Source: Betaproteobacteria bacterium
GTDB taxonomy: Bacteria; Pseudomonadota; Gammaproteobacteria; Burkholderiales; SG8-39
Assembly (NCBI GenBank): GCA_005882235.1
Contig: VBCT01000194.1
Span: forward strand, 1 to 9,932
Length of the DNA: 9,932 nt
Reading direction: 5' to 3'
This document shows, in pieces, positions 1 to 6,801 of the stretch. Within the stretch, counting starts at the first letter, position 1. Every line of letters begins with the position of its first letter. A program made the translations under genes and the position numbers. The notes below the pieces were generated by a model. The model was not told where the DNA came from. It made no database searches and worked only from the letters and a program-made list of their open reading frames with translations.

Positions 1-1
1 G

Positions 2-1054
<1,053 letters not shown>

Positions 1055-1065
1055 CTTTGCGGGGA

Positions 1066-1095
1066 AAGAGGCCCGAAGCGTGCTTCGGGCCTCTT
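1066..1095 (+). terminator. 14-bp perfect hairpin between ftsH and folP (possible terminator or attenuator)
   Basis: The arms 1066-1079 (AAGAGGCCCGAAGC) and 1082-1095 (GCTTCGGGCCTCTT) are perfectly complementary around a GT centre, giving a GC-rich stem 12 nt after the ftsH stop. This is the usual place and shape for a terminator of ftsH. However, the stem is followed by CATGTCCG and not by a T-run, so it is not a textbook intrinsic terminator. It may stabilise the ftsH 3' end, partly terminate, or affect folP translation, because it ends one base before the folP start codon chosen here. The hairpin is directly visible; its function is inferred. Confidence 0.55.
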
Positions 1096-1096
1096 C

Positions 1097-1960
1097 ATGT
1101 CCGCGGCCGTGACAGCTCGAAGTCTCCGCTGCGGCAGATTCCGCCTCGCGCTCGATCGCCCGCTCGTCGCGGGCGTGGTCAACGTGACGCCCGATTCTTT
1201 TTCCGACGGCGGGCGCTCCCTCGAGCCCAGGGCGGCGATCGCGCACGCGCAACGCCTGGCGGATGAGGGAGCGGATCTTGTCGATATCGGCGCGGAGTCG
1301 AGCCGCCCCGGAGCCGCCGGCGTATCGGCCGAGCAGGAACTGTCGCGGCTGATGCCGGTGCTCGACGGGCTTCGCGCTTGTCCGGTACCCATTTCCGTCG
1401 ATACCACGAAGCCCGAGGTGATGCGCGCCGCGATCGGCGCCGGCGCGGCGATGATCAACGACATCAACGCGCTGAGGGCTCCCGGCGCGCTGGAGGCGGT
1501 GGCGGCCTCCGACGCGGGGGTGTGCCTCATGCACATGCGGGGGGAGCCGCGCACGATGCAGCGCGAGCCGCGCTACGGCGACGTAGTGGCGGAGGTGCGC
1601 GCGTTCCTCGCCGAGCGCGTCGCCGCGGCCGAGGCGCGCGGAATTGCCCGCGAGCGCATCGTCATCGATCCCGGTTTCGGTTTCGGCAAGACCGCAGCCC
1701 ACAATTTCGAGCTGCTGCGCAATCTCGACCGGTTCGCCGAGATGGGCCTGCCGGTGATGGCCGGGTGGTCGCGCAAGTCGACCCTGGGTGCCGTCACGGG
1801 CCGCGGAGCAGGCGAACGCCTTGCGGGAAGCATCGCCGCGGCTTTGCTGGCAGTTCAGCGCGGAGCTACAATCGTTCGCGTGCACGACGTGGCGGCGACG
1901 CGGGACGCGCTCGCGGTGCTCGCCGCGATGGACGGGCACGGGGGCCGCGGAAAGCAATGA
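1097..1960 (+). CDS. folP: Dihydropteroate synthase FolP
   Basis: FolP condenses 6-hydroxymethyl-dihydropterin diphosphate with p-aminobenzoate to give dihydropteroate in folate synthesis, and is the sulfonamide target. The 287-residue product (E. coli: 282) is a full TIM-barrel enzyme. Visible motifs are NVTPDSFSDGG from residue 29, GAESSRPGA near residues 66-73, SVDTTKPEV, INDINAL, LMHMRGEP, DPGFGFGK (residues 191-198), WSRKS with K227, and RVHDV with R261 and H263. The usual ESTRPG loop reads ESSRPG here, with Ser69 in place of the phosphate-loop Thr. The start is uncertain: ATG 1097 sits immediately after a hairpin without a clear Shine-Dalgarno sequence, and GTG 1109 in the same frame is an alternative that would bring the N-terminus closer to E. 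coli length. The stop overlaps the glmM start (ATGA), implying co-translation with glmM. Confidence 0.95.
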   Translation: MSAAVTARSLRCGRFRLALDRPLVAGVVNVTPDSFSDGGRSLEPRAAIAHAQRLADEGADLVDIGAESSRPGAAGVSAEQELSRLMPVLDGLRACPVPISVDTTKPEVMRAAIGAGAAMINDINALRAPGALEAVAASDAGVCLMHMRGEPRTMQREPRYGDVVAEVRAFLAERVAAAEARGIARERIVIDPGFGFGKTAAHNFELLRNLDRFAEMGLPVMAGWSRKSTLGAVTGRGAGERLAGSIAAALLAVQRGATIVRVHDVAATRDALAVLAAMDGHGGRGKQ

Positions 1961-3306
1961 GCAGAAGGTATTTCGGAACGGACGGCGTGCGCGGAAAAGT
2001 CGGCGAGGGGCCGATCACGCCGGAATTCGTCATGCGGCTCGGCTTTGCGGCGGGCGAGGTGCTGGTGAAGCGGTCCTCCATGCCGAAGGGCGCGCACCCG
2101 GCGGTTCTGATCGGCAAGGACACCCGCATCTCGGGCTACATGCTCGAGGCCTCGCTCGAAGCCGGATTCGCCGCCGCAGGGGTGGACGTGATGCTGACCG
2201 GACCGCTGCCGACCCCTGCGATCGCCTATTTGACCCGGGCTTTGCGCTTGCAGGCCGGGGTCGTGATCAGCGCGTCGCACAACCCGTATCAGGACAACGG
2301 CATCAAGTTTTTTTCCGCCGAAGGCAGCAAGCTTCCCGACGGCGTGGAGATGGATATCGAGACGCGGCTCGACAGTCCGATGCGCTGCAAGGACTCGGCC
2401 AGCCTCGGGAAAGCTCGCCGCATCGAGGACGCCCGGGGCCGCTACATCGAGTTCTGCAAGAGCACGTTTCCCTCCTCGCTCGACCTTCGCGGAATGAGGA
2501 TCGTGATCGATTGCGCGCACGGTGCGACCTATCACGTCGCTCCTCATGTTTTCCACGAGCTGGGAGCCGACGTCGAAACGATAGGAGCAGATCCCGACGG
2601 GTTCAACATCAACGACCGGGCCGGAACCGTGCATCCGGAGATCCTGCAGCGGGCGATCGCCGAGCACAAGGCCGATCTGGGCATCGCGCTCGACGGGGAC
2701 GGGGACCGCGTGCTTATGGCCGACGGAGATGGAAGGCTTTACGACGGCGACGAGCTCCTGTTCGTCATCGCGCGCGAGCGCGCGAAAAACGGCGGGCTGA
2801 AAGGCGTCGCCGGAACCCTGATGACCAATCTCGCGCTGGAGCGCGCGCTGGAGGAAATGGGAGTTTCTTTCGAGCGCGCCAAGGTCGGGGACCGCTACGT
2901 GCTGGAGATGCTCCAGGAAAAGGATTGGCAGCTCGGCGGGGAGAATTCCGGGCACATCATCTGCCTGGACAAGCACACGACCGGCGACGGCATCGTCTCG
3001 GCCTTGCAGGTGCTCTCTGCGCTGCGGACAGACCGCGCGACGCTCGCGACCCTGTGCCGCGGACTCGCGCTCTACCCGCAGGAGCTCGTCAACGTGCGCG
3101 TGGCCAAGGGTTTCGACTGGGAGAAACAGCCGGCAGTCGCAAAGGCGAAACGCGACGCCGAGCGCGCTCTCGGCAAGAACGGGCGGGTGCTCCTGCGTCC
3201 GTCGGGCACCGAGCCCGTGCTCCGCGTCATGGTGGAGGGCAAGGACGACGCGGAAGTTCGGCGGCTTGCCAGAATGATCGCCGAAACCGTGCAAGAGGCA
3301 GCCTAG
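1957..3306 (+). CDS. glmM: Phosphoglucosamine mutase GlmM
   Basis: GlmM interconverts glucosamine-6-phosphate and glucosamine-1-phosphate, the step before GlmU on the way to UDP-GlcNAc for peptidoglycan and lipopolysaccharide. The 449-residue product (E. coli: 445) has all four functional loops of the alpha-D-phosphohexomutase family: the phosphoserine loop ISASHNP with catalytic Ser107, the metal-binding loop DGDGDR with D246, D248 and D250, the sugar-binding loop GGENSGH with E329-H333, and the phosphate-binding loop RPSGTE at R414-E419. The N-terminal YFGTDGVRG is typical. The ATG at 1957 overlaps the folP TGA by four bases, which fixes the start and suggests translational coupling; longer readings of this frame only run back over folP. 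One oddity is the segment near residues 217-227, which reads NIND-RAGTVHP where relatives usually have a CGSTxP- or GATxP-like sequence. Activation by Ser phosphorylation is known for the family. Confidence 0.97.
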   Translation: MSRRYFGTDGVRGKVGEGPITPEFVMRLGFAAGEVLVKRSSMPKGAHPAVLIGKDTRISGYMLEASLEAGFAAAGVDVMLTGPLPTPAIAYLTRALRLQAGVVISASHNPYQDNGIKFFSAEGSKLPDGVEMDIETRLDSPMRCKDSASLGKARRIEDARGRYIEFCKSTFPSSLDLRGMRIVIDCAHGATYHVAPHVFHELGADVETIGADPDGFNINDRAGTVHPEILQRAIAEHKADLGIALDGDGDRVLMADGDGRLYDGDELLFVIARERAKNGGLKGVAGTLMTNLALERALEEMGVSFERAKVGDRYVLEMLQEKDWQLGGENSGHIICLDKHTTGDGIVSALQVLSALRTDRATLATLCRGLALYPQELVNVRVAKGFDWEKQPAVAKAKRDAERALGKNGRVLLRPSGTEPVLRVMVEGKDDAEVRRLARMIAETVQEAA

Positions 3307-3315
3307 CTTCGCCGG

Positions 3316-3753
3316 ATGATCGCGCTGCTGCAGCGCGTCTCGCGGGCCGAAGTCAAGCTCGGGGACGAGACGCTGGGCGCCATCGATCGCGGAATCCTGG
3401 CGCTCGTATGCGCGGAGCCGGGAGACGACGAATCGATCGCCGAGCGCATGCTCGAGCGCCTGCTCGGCTATCGCGTGTTCTCCGACGGCGCCGGTAAAAT
3501 GAATCTTTCGGTCGAGGAGGTGCGCGGCGGCCTCCTGCTCGTGCCGCAATTCACTCTTGCGGCGGATACCTCCAAGGGCATGCGCCCGAGCTTTTCGTCC
3601 GCGCTCGCGCCCGATGCGGCGCGCAGGCTCTTCGATCATCTCGTCGGGCGCGCGCGCTCGCGCTATTCCAACACAGCGTGCGGCCGCTTCGGCGAGCACA
3701 TGCAAGTCGCTCTGGTGAACGACGGTCCGGTGACCTTCTGGTTGCGCGCGTAG
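3316..3753 (+). CDS. dtd: D-aminoacyl-tRNA deacylase (D-Tyr-tRNA deacylase) Dtd
   Basis: Dtd hydrolyses D-amino acids, and also misattached glycine, from tRNA, so that they do not enter translation. It acts in the cytosol as a homodimer with the active site at the dimer interface. The product is 145 residues, the same length as the E. coli enzyme, and aligns with it from MIAL to the end. Family motifs are QFTLAADT (residues 78-85, with the conserved Thr80) and NDGPVTFW from residue 135, including the Gly137-Pro138 cis-peptide that gives chiral selectivity. The residue before QFT is Pro77, where E. coli has Ser (SQFT). The ATG lies 9 nt after the glmM stop, so the gene very likely belongs to the folP-glmM transcript. 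No convincing terminator is visible behind it. Position between glmM and tpiA is not the arrangement I would expect and may be lineage-specific. Confidence 0.96.
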   Translation: MIALLQRVSRAEVKLGDETLGAIDRGILALVCAEPGDDESIAERMLERLLGYRVFSDGAGKMNLSVEEVRGGLLLVPQFTLAADTSKGMRPSFSSALAPDAARRLFDHLVGRARSRYSNTACGRFGEHMQVALVNDGPVTFWLRA

Positions 3754-3814
3754 CGCGCTCGAGGTCCTGGGCCGAGAACATTCTGCAAGACTCTGAATTT
3801 TCCAGCGTTTTCGG

Positions 3815-3844
3815 TTGACCCTCACGGCGATCCGGCGGTAGAAT
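3815..3844 (+). promoter_or_regulatory. Probable sigma70 promoter for tpiA-secG
   Basis: The 119-nt gap between dtd and tpiA contains TTGACC (3815-3820, one mismatch to the -35 consensus) and TAGAAT (3839-3844, one mismatch to the -10 consensus), separated by 18 bp. Transcription would start near 3851, leaving a leader of about 22 nt before the tpiA ATG. The surrounding sequence (about 3780-3815) is AT-richer than the genes, as expected upstream of a promoter. It is the best promoter-like match in the window. Activity is inferred from sequence only. Confidence 0.7.
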
Positions 3845-3872
3845 CTCCCCCTTTTCGGCTCTCCCGGACGGG

Positions 3873-4628
3873 ATGCGCGCGAGGCTGGTAGCAGGCAACT
3901 GGAAGATGCACGGCAGCCTCGCAGCGAACGCACGGCTGCTGGACGCGCTCAAGGCGGGCCTCGAGCAAGCCGAGGGTCTCGGTTACGCGGTGTGCGCACC
4001 GTTTCCCTACCTCGCACAAGTCTCGCAGGCTCTGTCGGGCAGCCGGATTGCCTGGGGCGCGCAGAACGTTTCCGAGCACGACTCCGGAGCCTACACGGGA
4101 GAGGTGTCGGGAGCGATGCTCAAGGAGTTTGGCTGCCGTTTCGCGATCGTCGGCCACTCGGAGCGGCGCGGTCTCTATGGGGAAGGCGACAGCACAGTCG
4201 CGGCCAAATTCGTCGCGGCCCGGCGCGCCGGCTTGATGCCGATTCTATGCATAGGCGAGACCCTGGAGCAGCGCGAGCGCGGTGAGACCGAAAACGTGGT
4301 GAGTCGCCAGCTCGATGCGGTGCTCGCCGCCGCGGAGATCGCCGCGCTGGCCGACGCCGTGCTCGCTTACGAGCCGGTCTGGGCAATCGGCACCGGCAGG
4401 AATGCCACGCCGCAGCAGGCTCAGGACGTGCACGCGTTCATCCGCGCGCGGCTCGGAGCGAGCGACAGGGCGCTGGCCGCGAACGTGACGATCCTGTACG
4501 GCGGCAGCGTCAAGCCAAACAACGCCCCCGAGCTGTTCGCGATGCCCGACGTCGACGGCGGATTGATCGGCGGGGCCTCGCTCGCGGCGAAGGACTTCAT
4601 CGCGATCTGCGCCGCGGCGCGGAGATAA
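3873..4628 (+). CDS. tpiA: Triosephosphate isomerase TpiA
   Basis: TpiA interconverts dihydroxyacetone phosphate and glyceraldehyde-3-phosphate in glycolysis and gluconeogenesis, as a cytosolic homodimer. The 251-residue product has the complete TIM-barrel signature: GNWKMHGS with catalytic Lys11, VGHSERR with His95, the AYEPVWAIGTG segment with catalytic Glu167 at the start of the flexible lid, and the phosphate-binding GGSV and GGLIGGASL loops near the C-terminus. Catalytic His95 and Glu167 fall at the canonical residue numbers, which supports ATG 3873 as the start. A purine-rich GGACGGG directly before the ATG is a poor Shine-Dalgarno match. The gene is preceded by a good promoter-like sequence and followed 16 nt later by secG, a common pairing in bacteria. 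Confidence 0.98.
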   Translation: MRARLVAGNWKMHGSLAANARLLDALKAGLEQAEGLGYAVCAPFPYLAQVSQALSGSRIAWGAQNVSEHDSGAYTGEVSGAMLKEFGCRFAIVGHSERRGLYGEGDSTVAAKFVAARRAGLMPILCIGETLEQRERGETENVVSRQLDAVLAAAEIAALADAVLAYEPVWAIGTGRNATPQQAQDVHAFIRARLGASDRALAANVTILYGGSVKPNNAPELFAMPDVDGGLIGGASLAAKDFIAICAAARR

Positions 4629-4644
4629 CTCTGGAGAATGCAAT

Positions 4645-5022
4645 ATGGATTTCTGGTTCACGCTGATCCTCATCGTCGACGTCGTCGTCGCGCTTTGCAT
4701 CATCGGTCTCGTCCTGCTCCAGCACGGCAAGGGAGCCGACGTAGGCGCGGCTTTCGGCAGCGGCGCCTCGGGAAGCCTGTTCGGGGCAAGCGGCTCGGCG
4801 AATTTTCTCTCTCGCACGACGGCCATCCTCGCCGTCGTATTTTTCCTCACGACCTTCGTGCTCGCCTACCTGGTCACGCACAAGCCGCGCGTGGGCGGAG
4901 GCGTGATGGACACGGTCAAGGAACGGCCGCAACCGGCGCAGCAGCAGATGCCCGCGGCGACGCCCGATGCTGCGAAGGCGTCCGACGCGGCGAAATCGAA
5001 AGCAAATGAGGTGCCGAAGTAG
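4645..5022 (+). CDS. secG: Protein translocase subunit SecG
   Basis: SecG is the small accessory subunit of the SecYEG channel in the inner membrane and assists SecA-driven protein export. The 125-residue product shows two hydrophobic segments (about residues 3-25 and 58-77) joined by the conserved loop LLQHGKGADVGAAFG and the Gly/Ser-rich GSGASGSLFGASGSANFLSR, which is diagnostic of the family. The C-terminal 40 or so residues are a low-complexity Ala/Gln/Pro/Lys tail, variable in length among relatives. An Asp at position 12 sits inside the first hydrophobic segment. ATG 4645 is preferred because GGAG at 4633-4636 lies 8 nt upstream; ATG 4638 is in another frame and gives no family match. 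It is co-directional with tpiA and probably shares its promoter. Confidence 0.96.
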   Translation: MDFWFTLILIVDVVVALCIIGLVLLQHGKGADVGAAFGSGASGSLFGASGSANFLSRTTAILAVVFFLTTFVLAYLVTHKPRVGGGVMDTVKERPQPAQQQMPAATPDAAKASDAAKSKANEVPK

Positions 5023-5084
5023 TAAAATCGGGCGGTTGAGGACGGGCTCGTTTCCGACACGACGACGCATCAAGCCCAAATCAT

Positions 5085-5169
5085 GCCGACGTGGTGAAAT
5101 TGGTAGACACGCCGTCTTGAGGGGGCGGTGGCGAAAGCCGTGAGAGTTCGAGTCTCTCCGTCGGCACCA
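5085..5169 (+). tRNA. tRNA-Leu (anticodon GAG)
   Basis: A complete 85-nt class II tRNA can be folded by eye. The acceptor stem GCCGACG (5085-5091) pairs perfectly with CGTCGGC (5159-5165), followed by A and an encoded CCA at 5167-5169. The anticodon stem CCGTC/GGCGG (5112-5116 and 5124-5128) encloses the loop TTGAGGG with anticodon GAG at 5119-5121, reading CUC and CUU codons. A long variable arm forms a GGC-GAAA-GCC hairpin, as expected for leucine tRNAs. The T arm is GAGAG-TTCGAGT-CTCTC (5142-5158). The sequence is close to E. coli tRNA-Leu(GAG). It lies between secG and nuoA, a location shared by many betaproteobacteria. No clear promoter of its own is visible, so it may be transcribed from the tpiA-secG promoter. 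Confidence 0.98.
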
Positions 5170-5173
5170 AGGG

Positions 5174-5220
5174 GGACTTGGATCGGAAGCAGGGGACTTC
5201 CGGCCCAAGTCCTCTATTTT
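5174..5220 (+). terminator. Probable intrinsic terminator after tRNA-Leu
   Basis: Five bases after the tRNA CCA, GGACTTGG (5174-5181) pairs perfectly with CCAAGTCC (5205-5212). Inside it, CGGAAG (5184-5189) pairs with CTTCCG (5197-5202) around a 7-nt loop, with a 2x2 internal loop between the two helices. The stem is followed by TCTATTTT (5213-5220), a T-rich tail. This fits a rho-independent terminator ending the tpiA-secG-tRNA transcript and separating it from nuo. A weaker alternative hairpin, CCTCT (5211-5215) with AGAGG (5222-5226), overlaps its right edge. Confidence 0.75.
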
Positions 5221-5304
5221 GAGAGGGGTATGGTTTCTGTGAGTGCGAGCGTGCGAGTGCGAGCCACCGGCACGGCTTCCTGCTCTCAGGCCAGCGGCTG
5301 ACCC
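5221..5304 (+). other. Leader region upstream of nuoA, no clear promoter
   Basis: These 84 bases lie between the tRNA terminator and the nuoA start and should hold the nuo promoter if the terminator is efficient. I see no pair of -35 and -10 boxes with normal spacing; TATGGT at 5229-5234 is a possible -10 without a matching -35. The heptamer GTGCGAG occurs three times at 5243-5249, 5251-5257 and 5257-5263. No strong Shine-Dalgarno sequence precedes the GTG start. Confidence 0.4.
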
Positions 5305-5661
5305 GTGCTCGAAAACTATTTCCCGATCCTGCTGTTCATCGTGATCGCTTTTGTCTTCGGCGGCATCATGGTCGCCGCGGGCACGGTGCTCGGGCCGCAC
5401 CGTCCCGACAGCGAAAAACTGTCCCCGTACGAATGCGGATTCGAAGCTTTCGAGGACGCGCGCATGAAATTCGACGTGCGTTACTACCTGGTTGCGATCC
5501 TGTTCATCCTGTTCGATCTGGAAATCGCGTTTCTCTTCCCCTGGGCGGTGACGCTCAAGGAGATCGGTGGCCTCGGCTTCTGGTCGATGATGATCTTCCT
5601 CGCCATTCTCGTCGTGGGCTTCGTCTACGAATGGATGAAGGGAGCGTTGGAGTGGGAGTAG
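5305..5661 (+). CDS. nuoA: NADH-quinone oxidoreductase subunit A (NuoA, GTG start)
   Basis: NuoA is a small membrane subunit of respiratory complex I, located near the junction of the membrane arm and the quinone module. The 118-residue product has three hydrophobic segments (about residues 6-29, 61-81 and 90-111). The highly conserved loop EKLSPYECGFEAFEDAR lies at residues 37-53, and FDLE lies at residues 70-73, with the acidic pair Asp71 and Glu73 in the second membrane segment. The start is GTG: an in-frame TGA at 5299-5301 lies just upstream and no ATG is available before residue 22, so GTG 5305 is required to keep the first membrane helix. The stop is followed by a 36-nt gap to nuoB. 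It is the first gene of the nuo operon. Confidence 0.96.
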   Translation: MLENYFPILLFIVIAFVFGGIMVAAGTVLGPHRPDSEKLSPYECGFEAFEDARMKFDVRYYLVAILFILFDLEIAFLFPWAVTLKEIGGLGFWSMMIFLAILVVGFVYEWMKGALEWE

Positions 5662-5697
5662 TGAAAGTGAAGGTGATTCATGGGGATTGGGTGAATT

Positions 5698-6174
5698 ATG
5701 GGTATTGAAGGCGTATTCGAGGAAGGATTCGCGACGACCTCGCTCGACAAGCTGATCAACTGGACCCGCACCGGGTCGCTCTGGCCGATGACGTTCGGCT
5801 TGGCGTGCTGTGCCGTCGAGATGATGCACGCCGGCGCGGCGCGCTACGACCTCGATCGCTTCGGGATCGTGTTCCGGCCGAGCCCGAGGCAGTCCGATGT
5901 CATGATCGTCGCGGGGACCCTGTGCAACAAGATGGCGCCGGCGCTTCGCAAGGTGTACGACCAGATGGCCGAACCGCGCTGGGTGATCTCGATGGGGTCC
6001 TGCGCGAACGGCGGCGGCTACTACCATTACTCCTACTCGGTGGTGCGCGGATGCGACCGCATCGTGCCGGTGGACGTATACGTTCCGGGCTGCCCGCCGA
6101 CGGCTGAGGCGCTGCTCTACGGAATCGTCCAGCTGCAGAACAAGATCAAGCGCACCAACACCATCGCGCGCTGA
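5698..6174 (+). CDS. nuoB: NADH-quinone oxidoreductase subunit B (NuoB)
   Basis: NuoB (PSST homologue) carries iron-sulfur cluster N2, the last electron carrier before quinone, in the connecting module of complex I. The 158-residue product has all four cluster ligands: the adjacent pair Cys37-Cys38 in LACCAVEMM, Cys102 in GSCANGGG, and Cys132 in PGCPPTAE. The sequence NWTRTGSLWPMTFGLACC and the terminal KIKRTNTIAR are very close to betaproteobacterial NuoB. The start ATG 5698 is the first possible one, since an in-frame TGA lies at 5692-5694; GGTGA just upstream is a close-spaced, weak ribosome site. It is followed by nuoC after 15 nt. Confidence 0.98.
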   Translation: MGIEGVFEEGFATTSLDKLINWTRTGSLWPMTFGLACCAVEMMHAGAARYDLDRFGIVFRPSPRQSDVMIVAGTLCNKMAPALRKVYDQMAEPRWVISMGSCANGGGYYHYSYSVVRGCDRIVPVDVYVPGCPPTAEALLYGIVQLQNKIKRTNTIAR

Positions 6175-6189
6175 TCGGATCGAAGCCAT

Positions 6190-6798
6190 ATGGCGGCGAA
6201 GCTCGAACAACTGAAAGGCGCGCTCGACTCGTCGCTCGCCGGGAAGATCGTGAGCCTCAGCGAATCCCTGGGCGAGCTGACGCTGGTGGTCGATGCGAAG
6301 GACTATTCCGCGACTGCGCGATGCCTGCGCGACGACCCTGCGGTGCGCTTCGAGGAGCTCGTCGATCTGTGCGGAGTGGATTACTCGGGTTTCGGCGAGG
6401 GCCGCTGGGGAGGACGCCGCTTCGCGGTCGTGTCGCACCTGCTTTCCCTGGCGCACAACTGGCGGCTGCGGCTGCGCGTGTTCGCGCCGGAGGACGACTT
6501 CCCGGTGGTCGACTCCCTCACCGGCGTCTGGCCCAACGCGGACTGGTACGAGCGCGAGGCCTTCGACCTGTTCGGAATCATGTTTGCCGGGCACGCCGAT
6601 CTGCGGCGCATCCTCACCGATTACGGCTTTATCGGCCATCCGTTCCGTAAGGACTTTCCGCTGTCGGGAAACGTCGAGATGCGCTACGACCCGGAGCAGA
6701 AACGCGTCATCTACCAGCCGGTGACGATCGAACCCCGCGAGATCACGCCGCGTGTCATTCGCGAAGACGAGTACGGCGACCTGGGAACCCCGCGCTGA
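6190..6798 (+). CDS. nuoC: NADH-quinone oxidoreductase subunit C (NuoC)
   Basis: NuoC (30-kDa subunit homologue) is a cofactor-free subunit of the hydrophilic arm of complex I that packs against NuoD. The 202-residue product shows the family signature WYEREAFDLFGIMFAGH followed by DLRRILTDYGFIGHPFRKDFPLSG in the second half. Its C-terminal tail with YDPEQKRV and VTIEPREITPRVIRE is typical of betaproteobacteria. The gene is separate from nuoD, unlike the fused nuoCD of E. coli. ATG 6190 lies 15 nt after nuoB with only a weak purine-rich site upstream. nuoD begins 3 nt after the stop, so tight co-translation is likely. Confidence 0.97.
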   Translation: MAAKLEQLKGALDSSLAGKIVSLSESLGELTLVVDAKDYSATARCLRDDPAVRFEELVDLCGVDYSGFGEGRWGGRRFAVVSHLLSLAHNWRLRLRVFAPEDDFPVVDSLTGVWPNADWYEREAFDLFGIMFAGHADLRRILTDYGFIGHPFRKDFPLSGNVEMRYDPEQKRVIYQPVTIEPREITPRVIREDEYGDLGTPR

Positions 6799-6801
6799 TC
6801 C

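Noticed and set aside
1788..3497. A 569-codon + strand frame overlapping folP, glmM and dtd
   Set aside because: It is an out-of-frame reading of glmM, with Arg-rich low-complexity translation, while the glmM frame has complete catalytic motifs.
3754..3780. Possible terminator after dtd
   Set aside because: Only short, mismatched stems (for example GGTC-CTG-GGCC) can be drawn and no T-run follows.
1855..3933. A 692-codon open frame on the minus strand, antisense to glmM and dtd
   Set aside because: Same cause: the strong codon bias of glmM and dtd removes stops on the opposite strand. It shows no family resemblance or credible start site.
5023..5028. TAAAAT just after secG as a -10 box for tRNA-Leu
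   Set aside because: No acceptable -35 hexamer lies 16-19 bp upstream, and the AT-rich match could be chance next to the secG stop codon.
5142..5169. tRNA-Leu 3' end as an integration (att) site
   Set aside because: No integrase gene and no direct repeat of the tRNA end are visible, and conserved nuo genes follow directly.
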